The notes: generated by a model from the sequence alone, not told the origin. DNA of 64,000 bases from Mactromeris polynyma (GCA_032209605.1 JASFXZ010000018.1:3661904-3725903), one strand, 5' to 3'. Counted from the stretch's first letter, positions 11,539 to 22,629 are shown. Numbers and translations are program-made.

Positions 11539-14500
11539 AAATCATAGTATATCAACATTCAATATTGCACTTTGTGGAAATCCTAACTCATGTTTGATAA
11601 AGATAGGACAAAATAAATTTAGAAGTTTAGTAGATACTGGTGCTGAGGTTTCATTAATTTCTCGTGCCGCATTTGCAACATTAAAGAATAAACCAAAAAT
11701 TTCAAATAAGTTAATACATTTAAGATCTGTAAATGGGGGTTCTTTACAAGTAGACGGGTGTGTAAATCTTACATTTAAAATTGGACAAACATTTAAAACA
11801 CATGAATTTATTATAGTAGCAGATGTCAAGAGAAACGTTATTATTGGCCGTGATTTTTTATCGAAACATGGTGTCAGATTATATTTTGATCTAAAGTGTT
11901 TGAAAATTGACAACTGTTACGTACCGTTAGAAGAAGATATGCAAATAGCATCAATTGTTAGACTTCAAAAAGAGACTGTTCTTAAACCTCAAACTGTTAA
12001 TGTGCTGACAGGAAAATTAAAGAAAAATAATGGGTTACTCTCCAATACAACTTATGAACTGAAAAACATTAACAATACATTTTTTGATTCTGAACCAGGA
12101 CTCATGGTTGCAAATTCCGTAATGAACCTGCCAAATGAACGGCGTTTTCCGTTAATGATAGTTAACAATACACATAAAACCATTAAATTGAGGAGAGGCT
12201 GCGCAATAGCTAAAATTGAGGCAGTCGAGGTGCACAATATAAACTCTGTTAAAGAAACCTTGAGAAGTAAAAACAATGACTTCGAGGATGAATTTTTAAC
12301 GGATATCCATGCACCGGCCGAACATATGGACCGAATTACTAGACTTATCCATAAGAATAAAGATATTTTTGCTAAAAATGATTGTGATTTGACTCCCACA
12401 AAATCAATTGAGATGAAAATTGATACGGGTGATAACCCACCGATTAAATTAAGGCCATATAGAACACCATTGACTCAGAAAAAGATCATTGATGAAGCCA
12501 TAGATCAAATGCTTGAGGCAAAAATCATTGAACCGTCTAAAAGTCCGTGGAGTTTTCCCATAGTTATAGTTGACAAGAAAGATGGGTCTAAACGATTTTG
12601 TGTTGATTTTAGACGATTGAACAAAATAACGAAACCAAATTCATTTCCACTACCAAATATAGATGACATTTTGGCTATGCTAGGCGAGAGTTCATATTAT
12701 ACATGTCTAGATTTAAGACAAAGTTACTTTCAAGTTCCACTTAGCGAAGATTCTAAAGAAAAAACTGCTTTTTCTACAGGATTTAGAGGATTATTTCAGT
12801 TTAATGTTATGCCATTTGGTCTAGTCTGTGCACCAAATATTTTCTCAGAATTAGCTTTAAAAGTACTGGAAGGACTTGGGCATTTCGCAGTTGCTTATCT
12901 AGACGACATTTTAATATTCAGTAAAAAATTTGAGGATCATATGAGTCACATTCAAACAGTGTTTGACAGGTTACGTCAACATAGCCTTAAGCTCAAATTA
13001 AAGAAGTGTCAATTCTTACAAACTGAAACTAATTACCTTGGTTTTATCATTGATGAACGTGGTATCAGGCCAGATCCACGCAAGGTAGATGGTATTAGGA
13101 AACTTCCTGCACCGAAATGTGTCCGTGATGTTAGATCTCTGTTAGGTATGGCTGGATTTTATCGCCGTTTCTGTCCGTCATATACTGAAATTGTTACACC
13201 ATTAATTAGACTAACTAGGAAAAATGTAAAGTTTGATTGGACAAGTGAATGTCAAGATAGTTTCCAAAAATTAAAAGATGTTCTGACTGCTATACCGTAT
13301 CTGTCATATCCAGACCCGAATAAACCATACTTTTTATACACTGATGCTTCTGACTTTTGCATTGGTGCATGTCTTACTCAGAAATGCGAAGATGGTGAAA
13401 TAGGTGATTTTGTTAATGAGAAACCGATTTATTTTCTATCACACAAACTTAGTGATACTCAGACAAGATGGAGTACCATAGAAAAAGAAGCTTTTGGTAT
13501 TTATTTTTCGCTACAAAAACTTCATCATATATTACATGGTGCTGATTTTACAGTACGCACTGACCATAAACCACTTAAATACTTGTTAGAGTCTCCTATG
13601 CAAAATAGAAAGATTCAACTTTGGGCATTAAGTATAGCCGGCTATAACTGTAAAATTGAGTACTTGCCTGGAAAACTCAATATAGTCAGTGACTTTATGA
13701 GCAGACCACCGCAACCAGAAACTAAAAGTCGAGAGGAAACTTCAGATTATGAACCAGACATAAATGATAAGGCATTTGAAATTGCAACTAAAAACTCAAA
13801 TGTAAAGCAGATACACTTAATTAATTCCCCTGAATTAAACTTAAAAGAGGTAGCAGATAAAGCCTACATTAAGCAAGATTCTTATACTGACCCAATCAAG
13901 CAATTTGAGGGATTAGACATGGTATTAGAACAAGATAAAGATTCAGAAATTTTAGAATTGAAAATGAAACTAAGGCATGGACAGCCAAATAAGACCGAAG
14001 AGGCCCGATACATAGAAATTGAGCAATTACTCTATTATATCACTAATGCTGATGATGAGCCACAGCTGAGATTATTTGTCCCGCAACAATTGAAAGACAT
14101 GGTTATCAAACAGTACCATGATGATAATGGCCACCAGGGTTGCCAAAGACTGTTTGCAACAATTAAACAGAAATATTTTTGGTCAAATATGTTTAAAGAA
14201 CTATATGAGTACGTTTCAAAATGCGTATTGTGCAATACAAGAAATTTAAGAAAGATAAGAACTCCACAACAAGAAACTGGCATACCTCCGTTTCCTTTCG
14301 CATGTATCTCTATAGATGTTTGTGGACCGTATCCAAGAACATTGTCCGGAAATAGATATATTGTGTGTTTTATGGATCTCTATAGCGGCTACCCAGAAGC
14401 ATTTCCGACTGCTGATAAATGCTCTGAAACAATAATTCACTTGCTTTTAAACAATATCGTGACTACGCATACTGCGCCGATACGCTGCGTAACAGACAAT

Positions 14501-15580
14501 GGGTCCGAGTTTACGAGTCATGCATTTAAAGAGGTTATGAAAGAATTAAATATTGATCATATTACAACGTCAACGTATCACCCAGCGGCAAATGGGGCAA
14601 ATGAAAGAATGCATTCCACCTTACATAATATTTTGTCAAAACGGGTTCAAGATAATGTTCAATATTGGGATGTATATATAAATCAGGCACTAGCGGCTAT
14701 TAGAACCTCAGTTTCAGGGAGCTCGAAACATACACCGTTTTTCTTGCTCTATAATAGAGACCCTGTACTTCCGATTGATAATTTACTAAAACCTAGGCGA
14801 AAATATCACGGAGAAGAGTGTCACAAAATCATATTAAGTGAACAGCATAGAGCTTTTCTAGATGTCAGAAAACATCTCAAGAAATCTAAACGTAAACGCA
14901 AACAATATGCTGACAAAAATGCTAAAGACATAAAATTTGAGATTAATGATCCAGTTTATTATAAAAACTTTAGAAGGCAAAACAAGCTAGAGGCAAAATG
15001 GTTGCCATATTACAGAATCATAGAACAGAAGTCTCCACTTACCTATATTATTAAGAACCAGCTTAATAATGCAGTTATTAAAGTCCATGCTGAGCAAATC
15101 AGGCACGCAAATATTGATGAATGGCCGATGCCCAATTCGAAATCTCAAAATATTGAAACTGGTAACCGTCCGATCAGGAGGGCCACCCTAGTAAGACCTC
15201 CTAGCGACGTAAGTGAAGCTGACGACGATAGGTCAGATTCAGACGCAAATCAGTCCGGTGATAGATTACCGCCTTTTAACCGTGGAGTCCGTCAAGAACG
15301 CGATGACTCTGATGATGAGGATGATATTCCTCTAGCAGAACTTCAAAAACGCCTAAGGGCAAATCCAGGCCAAAACTTTATTCTATCAGACTCTCAAATT
15401 TCATCTGATGACTCAGACACTCAGAACGTAAATAGGGAAATGAGAAGCGATAACAGTATGAGGCATTTTGATGAAACTCGTGATCTTACGCATGAAGACA
15501 TGACAGTTGATGCTGTTTTAAGCTTTAAGAGTAAAGTTAAGGACAAGATATTCAAACAAATGATTGAAATGTTATTGTAA
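11501..15580 (+). CDS. pol: Pol polyprotein: protease, reverse transcriptase, RNase H, integrase
   Basis: Read in the -1 frame relative to gag, 1,359 residues to TAA at 15578-15580. There is no ATG near its start, which agrees with expression as a Gag-Pol fusion. Visible in order: aspartic protease (DTGAEVSLIS, about 11633) with IIGRDFL later; reverse transcriptase (FCVDFRRLNK, DLRQSYFQVPL, and the catalytic YLDDILIF at about 12893); RNase H (YTDASD, then TRWSTIEKEAFGIYF and RTDHKPL); an HHCC zinc finger (H..H about 30 residues before CVLC, about 14110-14240); integrase core with D in SIDVCG, D in TDNGSEF and E in GANERMH; then a GPY/F-like stretch (KWLPYYRI). No chromodomain was recognised. 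The last 130 or so residues are unusually acidic and Ser/Asp-rich. All catalytic residues that can be checked are present. Confidence 0.95.
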   Translation, partial: LNRSYHKEVDGKRNHSISTFNIALCGNPNSCLIKIGQNKFRSLVDTGAEVSLISRAAFATLKNKPKISNKLIHLRSVNGGSLQVDGCVNLTFKIGQTFKTHEFIIVADVKRNVIIGRDFLSKHGVRLYFDLKCLKIDNCYVPLEEDMQIASIVRLQKETVLKPQTVNVLTGKLKKNNGLLSNTTYELKNINNTFFDSEPGLMVANSVMNLPNERRFPLMIVNNTHKTIKLRRGCAIAKIEAVEVHNINSVKETLRSKNNDFEDEFLTDIHAPAEHMDRITRLIHKNKDIFAKNDCDLTPTKSIEMKIDTGDNPPIKLRPYRTPLTQKKIIDEAIDQMLEAKIIEPSKSPWSFPIVIVDKKDGSKRFCVDFRRLNKITKPNSFPLPNIDDILAMLGESSYYTCLDLRQSYFQVPLSEDSKEKTAFSTGFRGLFQFNVMPFGLVCAPNIFSELALKVLEGLGHFAVAYLDDILIFSKKFEDHMSHIQTVFDRLRQHSLKLKLKKCQFLQTETNYLGFIIDERGIRPDPRKVDGIRKLPAPKCVRDVRSLLGMAGFYRRFCPSYTEIVTPLIRLTRKNVKFDWTSECQDSFQKLKDVLTAIPYLSYPDPNKPYFLYTDASDFCIGACLTQKCEDGEIGDFVNEKPIYFLSHKLSDTQTRWSTIEKEAFGIYFSLQKLHHILHGADFTVRTDHKPLKYLLESPMQNRKIQLWALSIAGYNCKIEYLPGKLNIVSDFMSRPPQPETKSREETSDYEPDINDKAFEIATKNSNVKQIHLINSPELNLKEVADKAYIKQDSYTDPIKQFEGLDMVLEQDKDSEILELKMKLRHGQPNKTEEARYIEIEQLLYYITNADDEPQLRLFVPQQLKDMVIKQYHDDNGHQGCQRLFATIKQKYFWSNMFKELYEYVSKCVLCNTRNLRKIRTPQQETGIPPFPFACISIDVCGPYPRTLSGNRYIVCFMDLYSGYPEAFPTADKCSETIIHLLLNNIVTTHTAPIRCVTDNGSEFTSHAFKEVMKELNIDHITTSTYHPAANGANERMHSTLHNILSKRVQDNVQYWDVYINQALAAIRTSVSGSSKHTPFFLLYNRDPVLPIDNLLKPRRKYHGEECHKIILSEQHRAFLDVRKHLKKSKRKRKQYADKNAKDIKFEINDPVYYKNFRRQNKLEAKWLPYYRIIEQKSPLTYIIKNQLNNAVIKVHAEQIRHANIDEWPMPNSKSQNIETGNRPIRRATLVRPPSDVSEADDDRSDSDANQSGDRLPPFNRGVRQERDDSDDEDDIPLAELQKRLRANPGQNFILSDSQISSDDSDTQNVNREMRSDNSMRHFDETRDLTHEDMTVDAVLSFKSKVKDKIFKQMIEMLL

Positions 15581-17425
15581 TCAAGCGAGTGTTGATATAC
15601 TAATAAAATGACTTCCAGAAACGCGTAATAGTTACAATGTAAATTGATGAGAAACAGTTTTAACACTGTTAATTATTACGCTAGGAGTAGGGATTTTTGT
15701 GTAAATAAATGCAAGTACAACAAAATGTTGATGGCATTAAGTATTCCCGCTAGTGACGTAGCGTAGATAAATATATAGTTTCTATATCTGTGTACATTTT
15801 ATATATTTTGAGCCTTTTGCATAAAAGGACAAGTATTTCCTGGTTATGTTGTTGATTTGATCGGAACAATAATATTTTTATAGATTATTGACTTGCTCGG
15901 CTGCCTTGTATGAAAATAATTAGACGCAATTTGTCAATTTGGTGTAAACAATTAAAGGTCAAATATCACATACATGCATAAAAATAAAGTTCAGATACTA
16001 ATGACAATAAATATGACAGGTAGATAGGACATACATGTATATGCCTCAGGCATTCTATTTAACAGAAAAACAATATCTCTTTGGTTTGACCATATAACGA
16101 GTTATAATTGTCAAAAACCGTGACAGGTACATTATTGTTACTAAATTAATCTAGCCAAGTTTTGCATATTGTCAATTCCCATTGGGAACCCATAACAGTT
16201 ATCAGACATATTCAGATAAAATTTTACTTTTTGAGCTCTTGGTAAGAACAAGATTCGTATTGAAATGTTTATTGCAAAATTACTGCTGTTGGGTAAATCT
16301 AACATATATGGGGAAGGTACAATTATATATTGGGATTTCATTACTATAGGCATAGCCATGTGCATCTATTATGTAGTTATTGTTCAATAAACTGATCTGT
16401 CAAATGAGACCGATAAGGTATGGGTTATGCTTGCACTAACCTACCAGGTTATACTCGGGTGGCTACCAGAAATGTGGCGAGTGCGATTGACACCTCTGAC
16501 AGATGACAAATTCAGTCAGCACCCAAAATTGAAGACGGAGATGATAAACAATTATATGTGATTGCTTATATCACAAAAAATAATTACCAGTGATTGTGTT
16601 AGTGATTGTGGTACATCACTACTTCCGTTTTTTGGACTTAGCATACAAAGCTATGTTATACTTTGTATTTCAACCAGAACACTATGTGACCACTGAGATA
16701 GTGACATGTTTATTTTTGACAGTTTGATTGTAGTGCAGATGACAACTGTGAGTAACAACAATGAACTTGAGAAATTATGACATGAACATTGAAAACTGTG
16801 CATGGGAGATAAATATCGAAGTCAACTTTCATATTCCGAACTTGAGTATACAAATATTGACAGGAAACAAACATAAACCTGTCAAGGCTACAAATCGTCC
16901 ATAGTCGATGAACAGCACCAAGACATGCTTTCAGACCGTGAAGATGATACATCCAGCATTCATAGAGACATTTGAAGACATAATCCACATACGGATTACC
17001 ACAGATTATCCGACGACTCATCAGACCCTACCAATGACGACGTATGTTGAAGACCACGACGATTAACTCCACCAGTACGCAGTCCAGTCATTGTCATTAT
17101 GTTTTGTTTTATTGTTGTATTGTATTATAAATGTTGTTGATTTTTTGTTCACGTTCACTATGATTTTAAATTTCATAGTTGGAAATAACTTTTACAAAGG
17201 GAGGGAAAATGAAGTAAATAAATTTATTGGAGAAACTTTACACGGCGAAATAATTCAAAATTGGTTGAAAAACATAACAGATGTTGTTGCTAAATGGGTT
17301 AATGGTCACATAGAGTTCCGTAGATTTTTTTGTTGAAAATTGTTGAAATTTTACATTACGTTAGTTTATAAACGTGTGTACAGTATCTAGATATTAAGTT
17401 AGCTTAAATGATAAAATCTTCTTTT
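15581..17425 (+). other. Long non-coding 3' part of the LTR retrotransposon
   Basis: About 1.85 kb separates the pol stop from the polypurine tract. No envelope-like ORF is present on the plus strand. The only open frame above 60 codons is the small one at 17067-17336. Minus-strand open frames (16141-16365, 16710-17021) have no motif. The region may hold RNA signals, or be the remains of a third ORF. Confidence 0.6.
17067..17336 (+). CDS. Small hydrophobic ORF in the element's 3' region, doubtful
   Basis: The frame is open from 17067 to the stop TGA just after Cys at 17334-17336, but there is no ATG near its start; the first in-frame Met is at about 17160. It encodes a long hydrophobic stretch (LCFVLLLYCIINVV and further) that could span a membrane, followed by an amphipathic-looking tail (EIIQNWLKNITDVVAKW). 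A transmembrane-plus-helix layout recalls the end of an envelope protein, but AT-rich DNA readily encodes such runs. Spliced expression from the donor-like site at 10573 is possible in principle. More likely not a gene. Confidence 0.15.
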   Translation, partial: LHQYAVQSLSLCFVLLLYCIINVVDFLFTFTMILNFIVGNNFYKGRENEVNKFIGETLHGEIIQNWLKNITDVVAKWVNGHIEFRRFFC

Positions 17426-17440
17426 AAGAAAGAGAGGAAA
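17426..17440 (+). promoter_or_regulatory. Polypurine tract
   Basis: Fifteen uninterrupted purines (AAGAAAGAGAGGAAA) end three bases before the 3' LTR. This is the expected place and composition for the plus-strand primer of an LTR retrotransposon. Confidence 0.85.
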
Positions 17441-17443
17441 TTG

Positions 17444-18015
17444 TGTGGTGTAGTCATACACACAAAACAAAGATTTAATCATTTGAATATGTCTTTATTA
17501 TATTGCAGTAGTGAACATTGTATAATGTATTATAAACTAGGTTAACACAGAATTCAGCAGACCAGGTGATCTTATGTTTTGACAGTTACTATGACCTAAG
17601 GGTCATCATGATACAGTAACCTAATCACGTGGGCAGAGATATATTGTAAATGTCAACCATACATGTGTGTATCCATATAATATTCCCAGAATGAACTCTA
17701 GTTACGGGCGTTGCACTTGTTAATGTGCAACTTAAGTACCATGATGCATATTTACTGTGACCTACTTGTTGACATTGATGAATGAGGATTGATCCTTGGT
17801 GTGTGAACTGAACGTGATAATATCTGCTGTATTCTGTATGTTTGGAGAGAAAGGTTTTAGGCTCGGAACTGTACGCTACTGTTGTCTTGAGTACTATACT
17901 AAATAAAGTTATAATCATGTAAACGTAAAAGGCTGTTTGTGGTTCTTGTAGTATGATTAGTCCTTAAGGTACTACAACGATGATAACGCTAACGACGAGA
18001 CGGGACTACGCCACA
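17444..18015 (+). repeat. 3' LTR
   Basis: 572 bases, nearly identical to the 5' LTR (about 0.5 percent differences by eye). It carries AATAAA at about 17902, a plausible polyadenylation signal for the element's transcript. Followed by the duplicated ATGT. Confidence 0.95.
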
Positions 18016-18174
18016 ATGTCTCCGTGTGTATTTAGGGTGGTTTTGCACTTTTAAGTGGCTTTTGCGATTTCTTATGATCAGTAGTTATAACCTTTTTTGT
18101 ACTGACTCAGGTATACGTCTACTTGAGTCTCGTACTAGTTACTGCACATATAATGTGACTTTGCCAGTCACACA

Positions 18175-18300
18175 AGACAAAGCCTCCTCACAAAGAGCCC
18201 TGGGAAAATAACAGTCTACAAAACATTGGACACTTAGGAGGTGCACGGGTAAAAATATATGGGAAAAGGGGTGCATGTCTCACCGAAAAAATAACGTCTT
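18175..18300 (-). repeat. Fragment of dispersed repeat R1, minus orientation
   Basis: On the minus strand it contains 'tgcacctcctaagtgtcc' and 'gactgttattttccc', matching the 3' third of the R1 copies at 18885-19272 and 1366-1800. Confidence 0.5.
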
Positions 18301-18884
18301 CGATTGGATGCTTGCGTTTAGGAAACACATCATACAAAGTGCGTGTTTTTATTTTTCGAAAAGATTGACCAACGATATTGTTTCAGATTTCATGACTGAT
18401 TACCCAAAAGGTCTCATCGACGTAATAAAATTACGAATACAATTCTAGAAAATATTTGCATTTCTGTTAATATATTCAGGGGCCTGTTCTGAAGTCATCT
18501 ATGGACACGATATGGGAGGATCATCACTGGCAAATGTAATCAAGGCAATTTGCGAATGTATTAAGTTTAAATCGGTTTCTGTGACATCATTTGGCAGTAA
18601 GAGGTAAACTTTTTATCTATCTTGCTGTTTTAGCACAACTTAATCAGCCTTTACTACAGTCGTAAAGTTGTTTCGTTTTTCCAATATCTATCATTTTATT
18701 TCTATTTGTCTTGGTTTTAAATTCCTTTTCCCTAATTATCTCTAATTATTAAGTATATAATTTTTCAGGTTGAATTTTCATCAGGTTATTCATTTACTAT
18801 TCGTAGTTTGTAGTTATTTCGCATTCTGATGTAAATAGCTTACCGAGATTAAATAGTATTTTATTGACATTTACAAGGATGTAA
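18301..18884. other. Stretch with nothing recognised
   Basis: AT-rich, no open frame of interest, no terminal repeats seen. Confidence 0.4.
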
Positions 18885-19272
18885 ATCGTTGTATTGTTAT
18901 TATTTGTATTTATGTTGAAGATGCAAGTTTAATTCCGCTTTCCCCATGTACAATCATTTTCCCTTGATATGATATTCATATTATTTGCTGCACATTTCCG
19001 CCTATCGTTGCTAACTGTCTTGGCTTAAAACGTGATGTATTTCATCTTTAAAAAATCGTTCCTCCCCTCTTTGACCTCCTCAATTCTCCTTAGTTGTTCT
19101 TTATAGTCGACCATTCCTTGCGCCCCTGTTACCATGCGTGTTTACCTTTGCACCTCCTCAGTGTCTGATGTTTGTGGACTGTTGTTTTCCCGGGGGTCTG
19201 TGTGGGGTGGCATTACGTTGTGTATGTGGCGTTTTCTGTATTAACTTAATCTCTCTTTCTCTAAATCACCGA
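18885..19272 (+). repeat. Dispersed repeat R1, long copy
   Basis: Best-preserved plus-orientation copy. Blocks in order: 'tttccccatgtacaatca', 'ttggcttaaaacgtgatg', 'ctcaattctccttagttg', 'cgaccattccttgcgccc', 'tttgcacctcctcagtg', 'ttgttttcccgggggtct', and a pyrimidine tail 'atctctctttctct'. The same order appears at 28635-28985. No terminal inverted repeats or tRNA promoter boxes are obvious, so its class (SINE-like, MITE-like or other) is open. Confidence 0.6.
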
Positions 19273-19286
19273 CATTCCACAGAAGT

Positions 19287-19326
19287 CACCACGTAACGGT
19301 TACGTTCACCACGTAACGGTTACGTG
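19287..19326. repeat. Two tandem copies of a small palindrome
   Basis: The unit CACCACGTAACGGTTACGTT occurs twice in a row, the second copy ending GTGATC. Within each, ACGTAAC and GTTACGT form a hairpin or dyad with a one-base centre. Such dyads can be protein-binding sites; no function can be read from the sequence. Confidence 0.6.
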
Positions 19327-22300
19327 ATCAGTTTTGTTTTCAAACCGATATTTCTATTGAAATCAGATAGATATGTGATAGTGTTTAACTCCTGCCAGCT
19401 TCAGTAGTGTTCCTTCAAACGGAATGACCCCATGATTATGTATTTTTGCGGCCTCTGACATAAAAAAAATCCAGATGTCAAATATTACAGCAATATACGG
19501 ATAATAGAATGCGGCTTTCATTATTTACAGATAATTTATCTATCAGCTGGAATATGAACACCACCATTAGATTGTCAGAGAGTAGCCTTATCTTTGTGGG
19601 GCTATTGTCTGACGACCCTCGCCACAACAAGATTTCGGTAGAACCGATGGTTGCTCCCCAAAGTATGGACAGGGTTGAACTCGAGTTACTACTGAAAATG
19701 ATTTAATGGCACAGATAACAATTTAACAGCAAATCACTATGGGTGTTACCATTACTGTGACCAAGCGAAAGGATACAAGAGGGACTACGCAGTTGTGTTT
19801 TTCAAATACTGAAAGAGGAAAAGTCGTGTTTGTCAAAAGTATGTGAAAAGTCACTGAACCGGAACATGCATAGACACGCGCATTTCCTCTAGGTAGTGAA
19901 GAATCCCACTAAGTTTTTATTGAATTGCAGTATTGTAATATCTGTTCTTTCTGTAAAGCACTAAGCAAAAATGCCACACGGACGTAAAAATTATCGAACT
20001 GGATCATGCCGATAGCACGTGCATCTCCATTTGGTATGAACGATTTCCATTAAGTTTTATTTAATTCTGGTATATAGTTGCTGAGAAATAGGGTAAACAC
20101 CAATGCAGGTTGGACGATGGCTATATGCTTCTCCTTCGGGGAGTGTTAGAACTAGTTTCAGCTCGATAGCTGATACTGTTTATTAATGCAATAGAAAATA
20201 GAGTAATGTCTTGAAGTATCTTACCTTCGTTCACAGCCTGATCCTTATAAAATTCACTTACGCATACCTCGCGATAGTGGAGTTAAGTTACTGAGTACTG
20301 CATATTTCCTTTGTATATATACATATATATACGTCCATGAAGTACAGATAAGGAGAAATGTGGTTAATGCAGTGCTTTCATAACACATCTTAAAACTGAG
20401 TGTATTACATTAATTGTAGGTATACCATGAAACAGTTTGTAGACATCTGGTGGTGGCGTTCACTGTGTGTACTTAAATTAAACTAGACTTCAAAATCCAG
20501 TACGGAACCTTTGGGATTACAAATTAAACTCATCCTTAATACGATTAAACACTTCTTTCATTAACTATGAGTGTATCAATGCCATACTATTGTAGTAACT
20601 GTCATTGACAACTGCCCGGCCCTTGATGTGATGGTTTTATAACCGAATAATAATTAAGATTCCTGTATCATGTCATGACGACACCAGTGCGAGGCCTCGA
20701 TGTGGTCAATGCTGTTGTAACAAACCAAAATAATGTAATATTAAATATTAAACTTTATTGTAGTTGTAATGTTGGTTTAATGTCAGTTCCACACGCATGT
20801 TTAACGGGAATTTACTAAATATTCACCTAGATCAAAAGATAAGACTCACATGAATTGTCCTTATTTTGGAACGATCACAACAGAAATGTCTAAAAGTGTT
20901 TTGGTAATGGTAAGAAACGCCCACCGAAGCTATCATTCACCATTGACATGGAAATCTCGTGCACTTTGACATCTCTATACCGAGTCACTCATGCATCAGG
21001 GGATTTCCCGTTCCTGCTTCCCGACTATATATTTTGATTTCTAATTCCCGTTCGGGAAGCAGAACATCACTTTTTTATCGTTTTAGAAAACTGTCGAGAG
21101 GAAATCTTTATTGTCTAGCTAGAATTATTTTGACATTTGTTATCTACACTGGAACGGTAAATCAAAAATGTTCCCGTTCAGATATTGTTAATTGTTTAGT
21201 TATAGCAGGCGAAATCCGCGGACACTCATCGGATGAGTCATCCCAAGCCTGTAATTCTGAACCGCCAAAGACTACATACTCCTGAAGAAAGTAGGCTTTG
21301 TCTAACAAAACATAGCGGTAAGCATTTGCTATATCAGCTAGAAAACGGATATAATCTGACATAACTTACGCAAAAGAAAGATCCCCAAAGAAACTTTAAT
21401 TATTAATGATTATTTATTGCAAATTACAAAAAATAAAATGTCTGCCTACGCCGCAGCCGTATCACGCGTGCTGTGCACTGAAAACAACCTAGAGCACTTT
21501 AACTCAGCGGACGATAGTAGTAGGTAGATAAAACAGCGGACGATAGTGTAAGTTAGTGTACATAATGCAGAGATACGTATACAAGAAATCGGTGCAACAA
21601 ATAATATATCCTACGAAAAATTATACGTATATTGAAATCATGAGAGTTGCAAATTTCCGTCATTGTTCCGTTGAATATCGTCGATTTACGGAAAGTGATG
21701 TTCTAAATTGAACAAATTCACAAACTTCTTGTTTTATTGTCGGCTGTTAGATATTAACGATTGGAATATTAATAAAGACATGTACAGAGGTACAGTTGAA
21801 CAAAAACAAAATGATAAAATAATATTATCCATATAGTGAACAAAAATGCGGGGTCAACGAAAATACGTGGACTACTGGGCGCAGATAATATGTGTTTGAT
21901 CAGTCGAATAGAAACAGTACACTTTTGTATCGGTACTTCATTTTACATTGAAAACTAATGCATTAGTGATTCGTGTAATTTGTCCAGATTGTCTAGTTTA
22001 ACATGATGATGATCCATCCTTCTGACTGTCTATACCTATTATTTGTATACAATCTTGAGTGTTCAACTCCTATATTTTTTAATAAACTGACATAACAAAG
22101 TGTTCTTGATAGACTATTGTGATAGGTAAATCTATTTCAAAGTGACGTTTGTGATCTGCAGTGAGCCCCTTGCTGCCAGCACTTTCAGTGCTTTGATTAT
22201 TTAATCATGTGGTGAAGCTTTAACACTATTGTCTAATTTAGAAACCGATTGGAAATTAAAAATAAATCTAAATATAGTTACAGAAATGGGTATTAAATAA

Positions 22301-22335
22301 GTTAAATGCTTGCATTCTGATCAGGGTTACACATG
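19327..22335. other. Three kilobases with no confident gene
   Basis: One segment looks faintly exon-like. On the minus strand, 21301 down to about 21165 reads from a good acceptor (cctactttcttcag) into EYVVFGGSELQAW and ends at SEREHF before a stop. It has no partner exons or recognisable domain. Otherwise only AT-rich sequence was seen. Confidence 0.35.
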
Positions 22336-22598
22336 TACACCAAAATGGTATGTTAATCCTTATAATTCAAATATACTTTTAAAACCAACTTCACTGATGT
22401 TTCTGTAGTAAATACAAATAAAGACAGCACACAGCATCAATTGAATGCGCGTATATATACAAAAATAGTACCGAGTTAAACAGGCAAAAATACTAAGATT
22501 TTTTTCAGATCATAGTATGTACCATATTGGACACTGTTTCACTAATGTAATGAAACGTGTGCATACAATTACTATTCCCTGCCAATTATGCATTATAC

Positions 22599-22629
22599 GA
22601 TTAAACGACCAATAAATGGTCGTTTAATC
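22599..22629. repeat. Perfect 13-bp inverted repeat, 5-base loop
   Basis: GATTAAACGACCA (22599-22611) and TGGTCGTTTAATC (22617-22629) are exact reverse complements. It lies at the junction between the two copies of the tandem duplication. Function unknown. Confidence 0.85.

Larger units (their letters stand above)
9924..18015 (+). mobile_element. Complete Ty3/Gypsy LTR retrotransposon with 4-bp target duplication
   Basis: Two direct repeats (9924-10496 and 17444-18015), each beginning TGTGGTG and ending CCACA, flank an 8.1-kb unit. The four bases ATGT lie just before the left LTR (9920-9923) and just after the right LTR (18016-18019), a target-site duplication. Inside, in order, are a primer-binding-site candidate, gag with two zinc knuckles, and pol with protease, reverse transcriptase, RNase H and integrase. 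A long non-coding 3' part and a polypurine tract follow. The domain order with integrase last places it in Ty3/Gypsy (Metaviridae); the clade is not determined. Both ORFs are free of stops, and the LTRs differ at only four places, so the insertion looks recent and could still be competent. Confidence 0.96.

Noticed and set aside
16710..17021. Minus-strand frame of 103 codons inside the LTR element
   Set aside because: Antisense, no motif, no start context; long frames on the opposite strand are expected by chance. The antisense frames over gag and pol (11542-11913, 12052-12399, 14035-14440) were dismissed likewise.
15581..17425. Envelope gene in the LTR retrotransposon
   Set aside because: No frame of adequate length on the plus strand; the 17067-17336 frame is too short and lacks a start codon near its beginning.
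21162..21362. Minus-strand frame with SELQAWDDSSDECPRISP
   Set aside because: Looks somewhat protein-like and has an acceptor at its middle, but there is no partner exon, motif or conserved context; too weak to call a gene.
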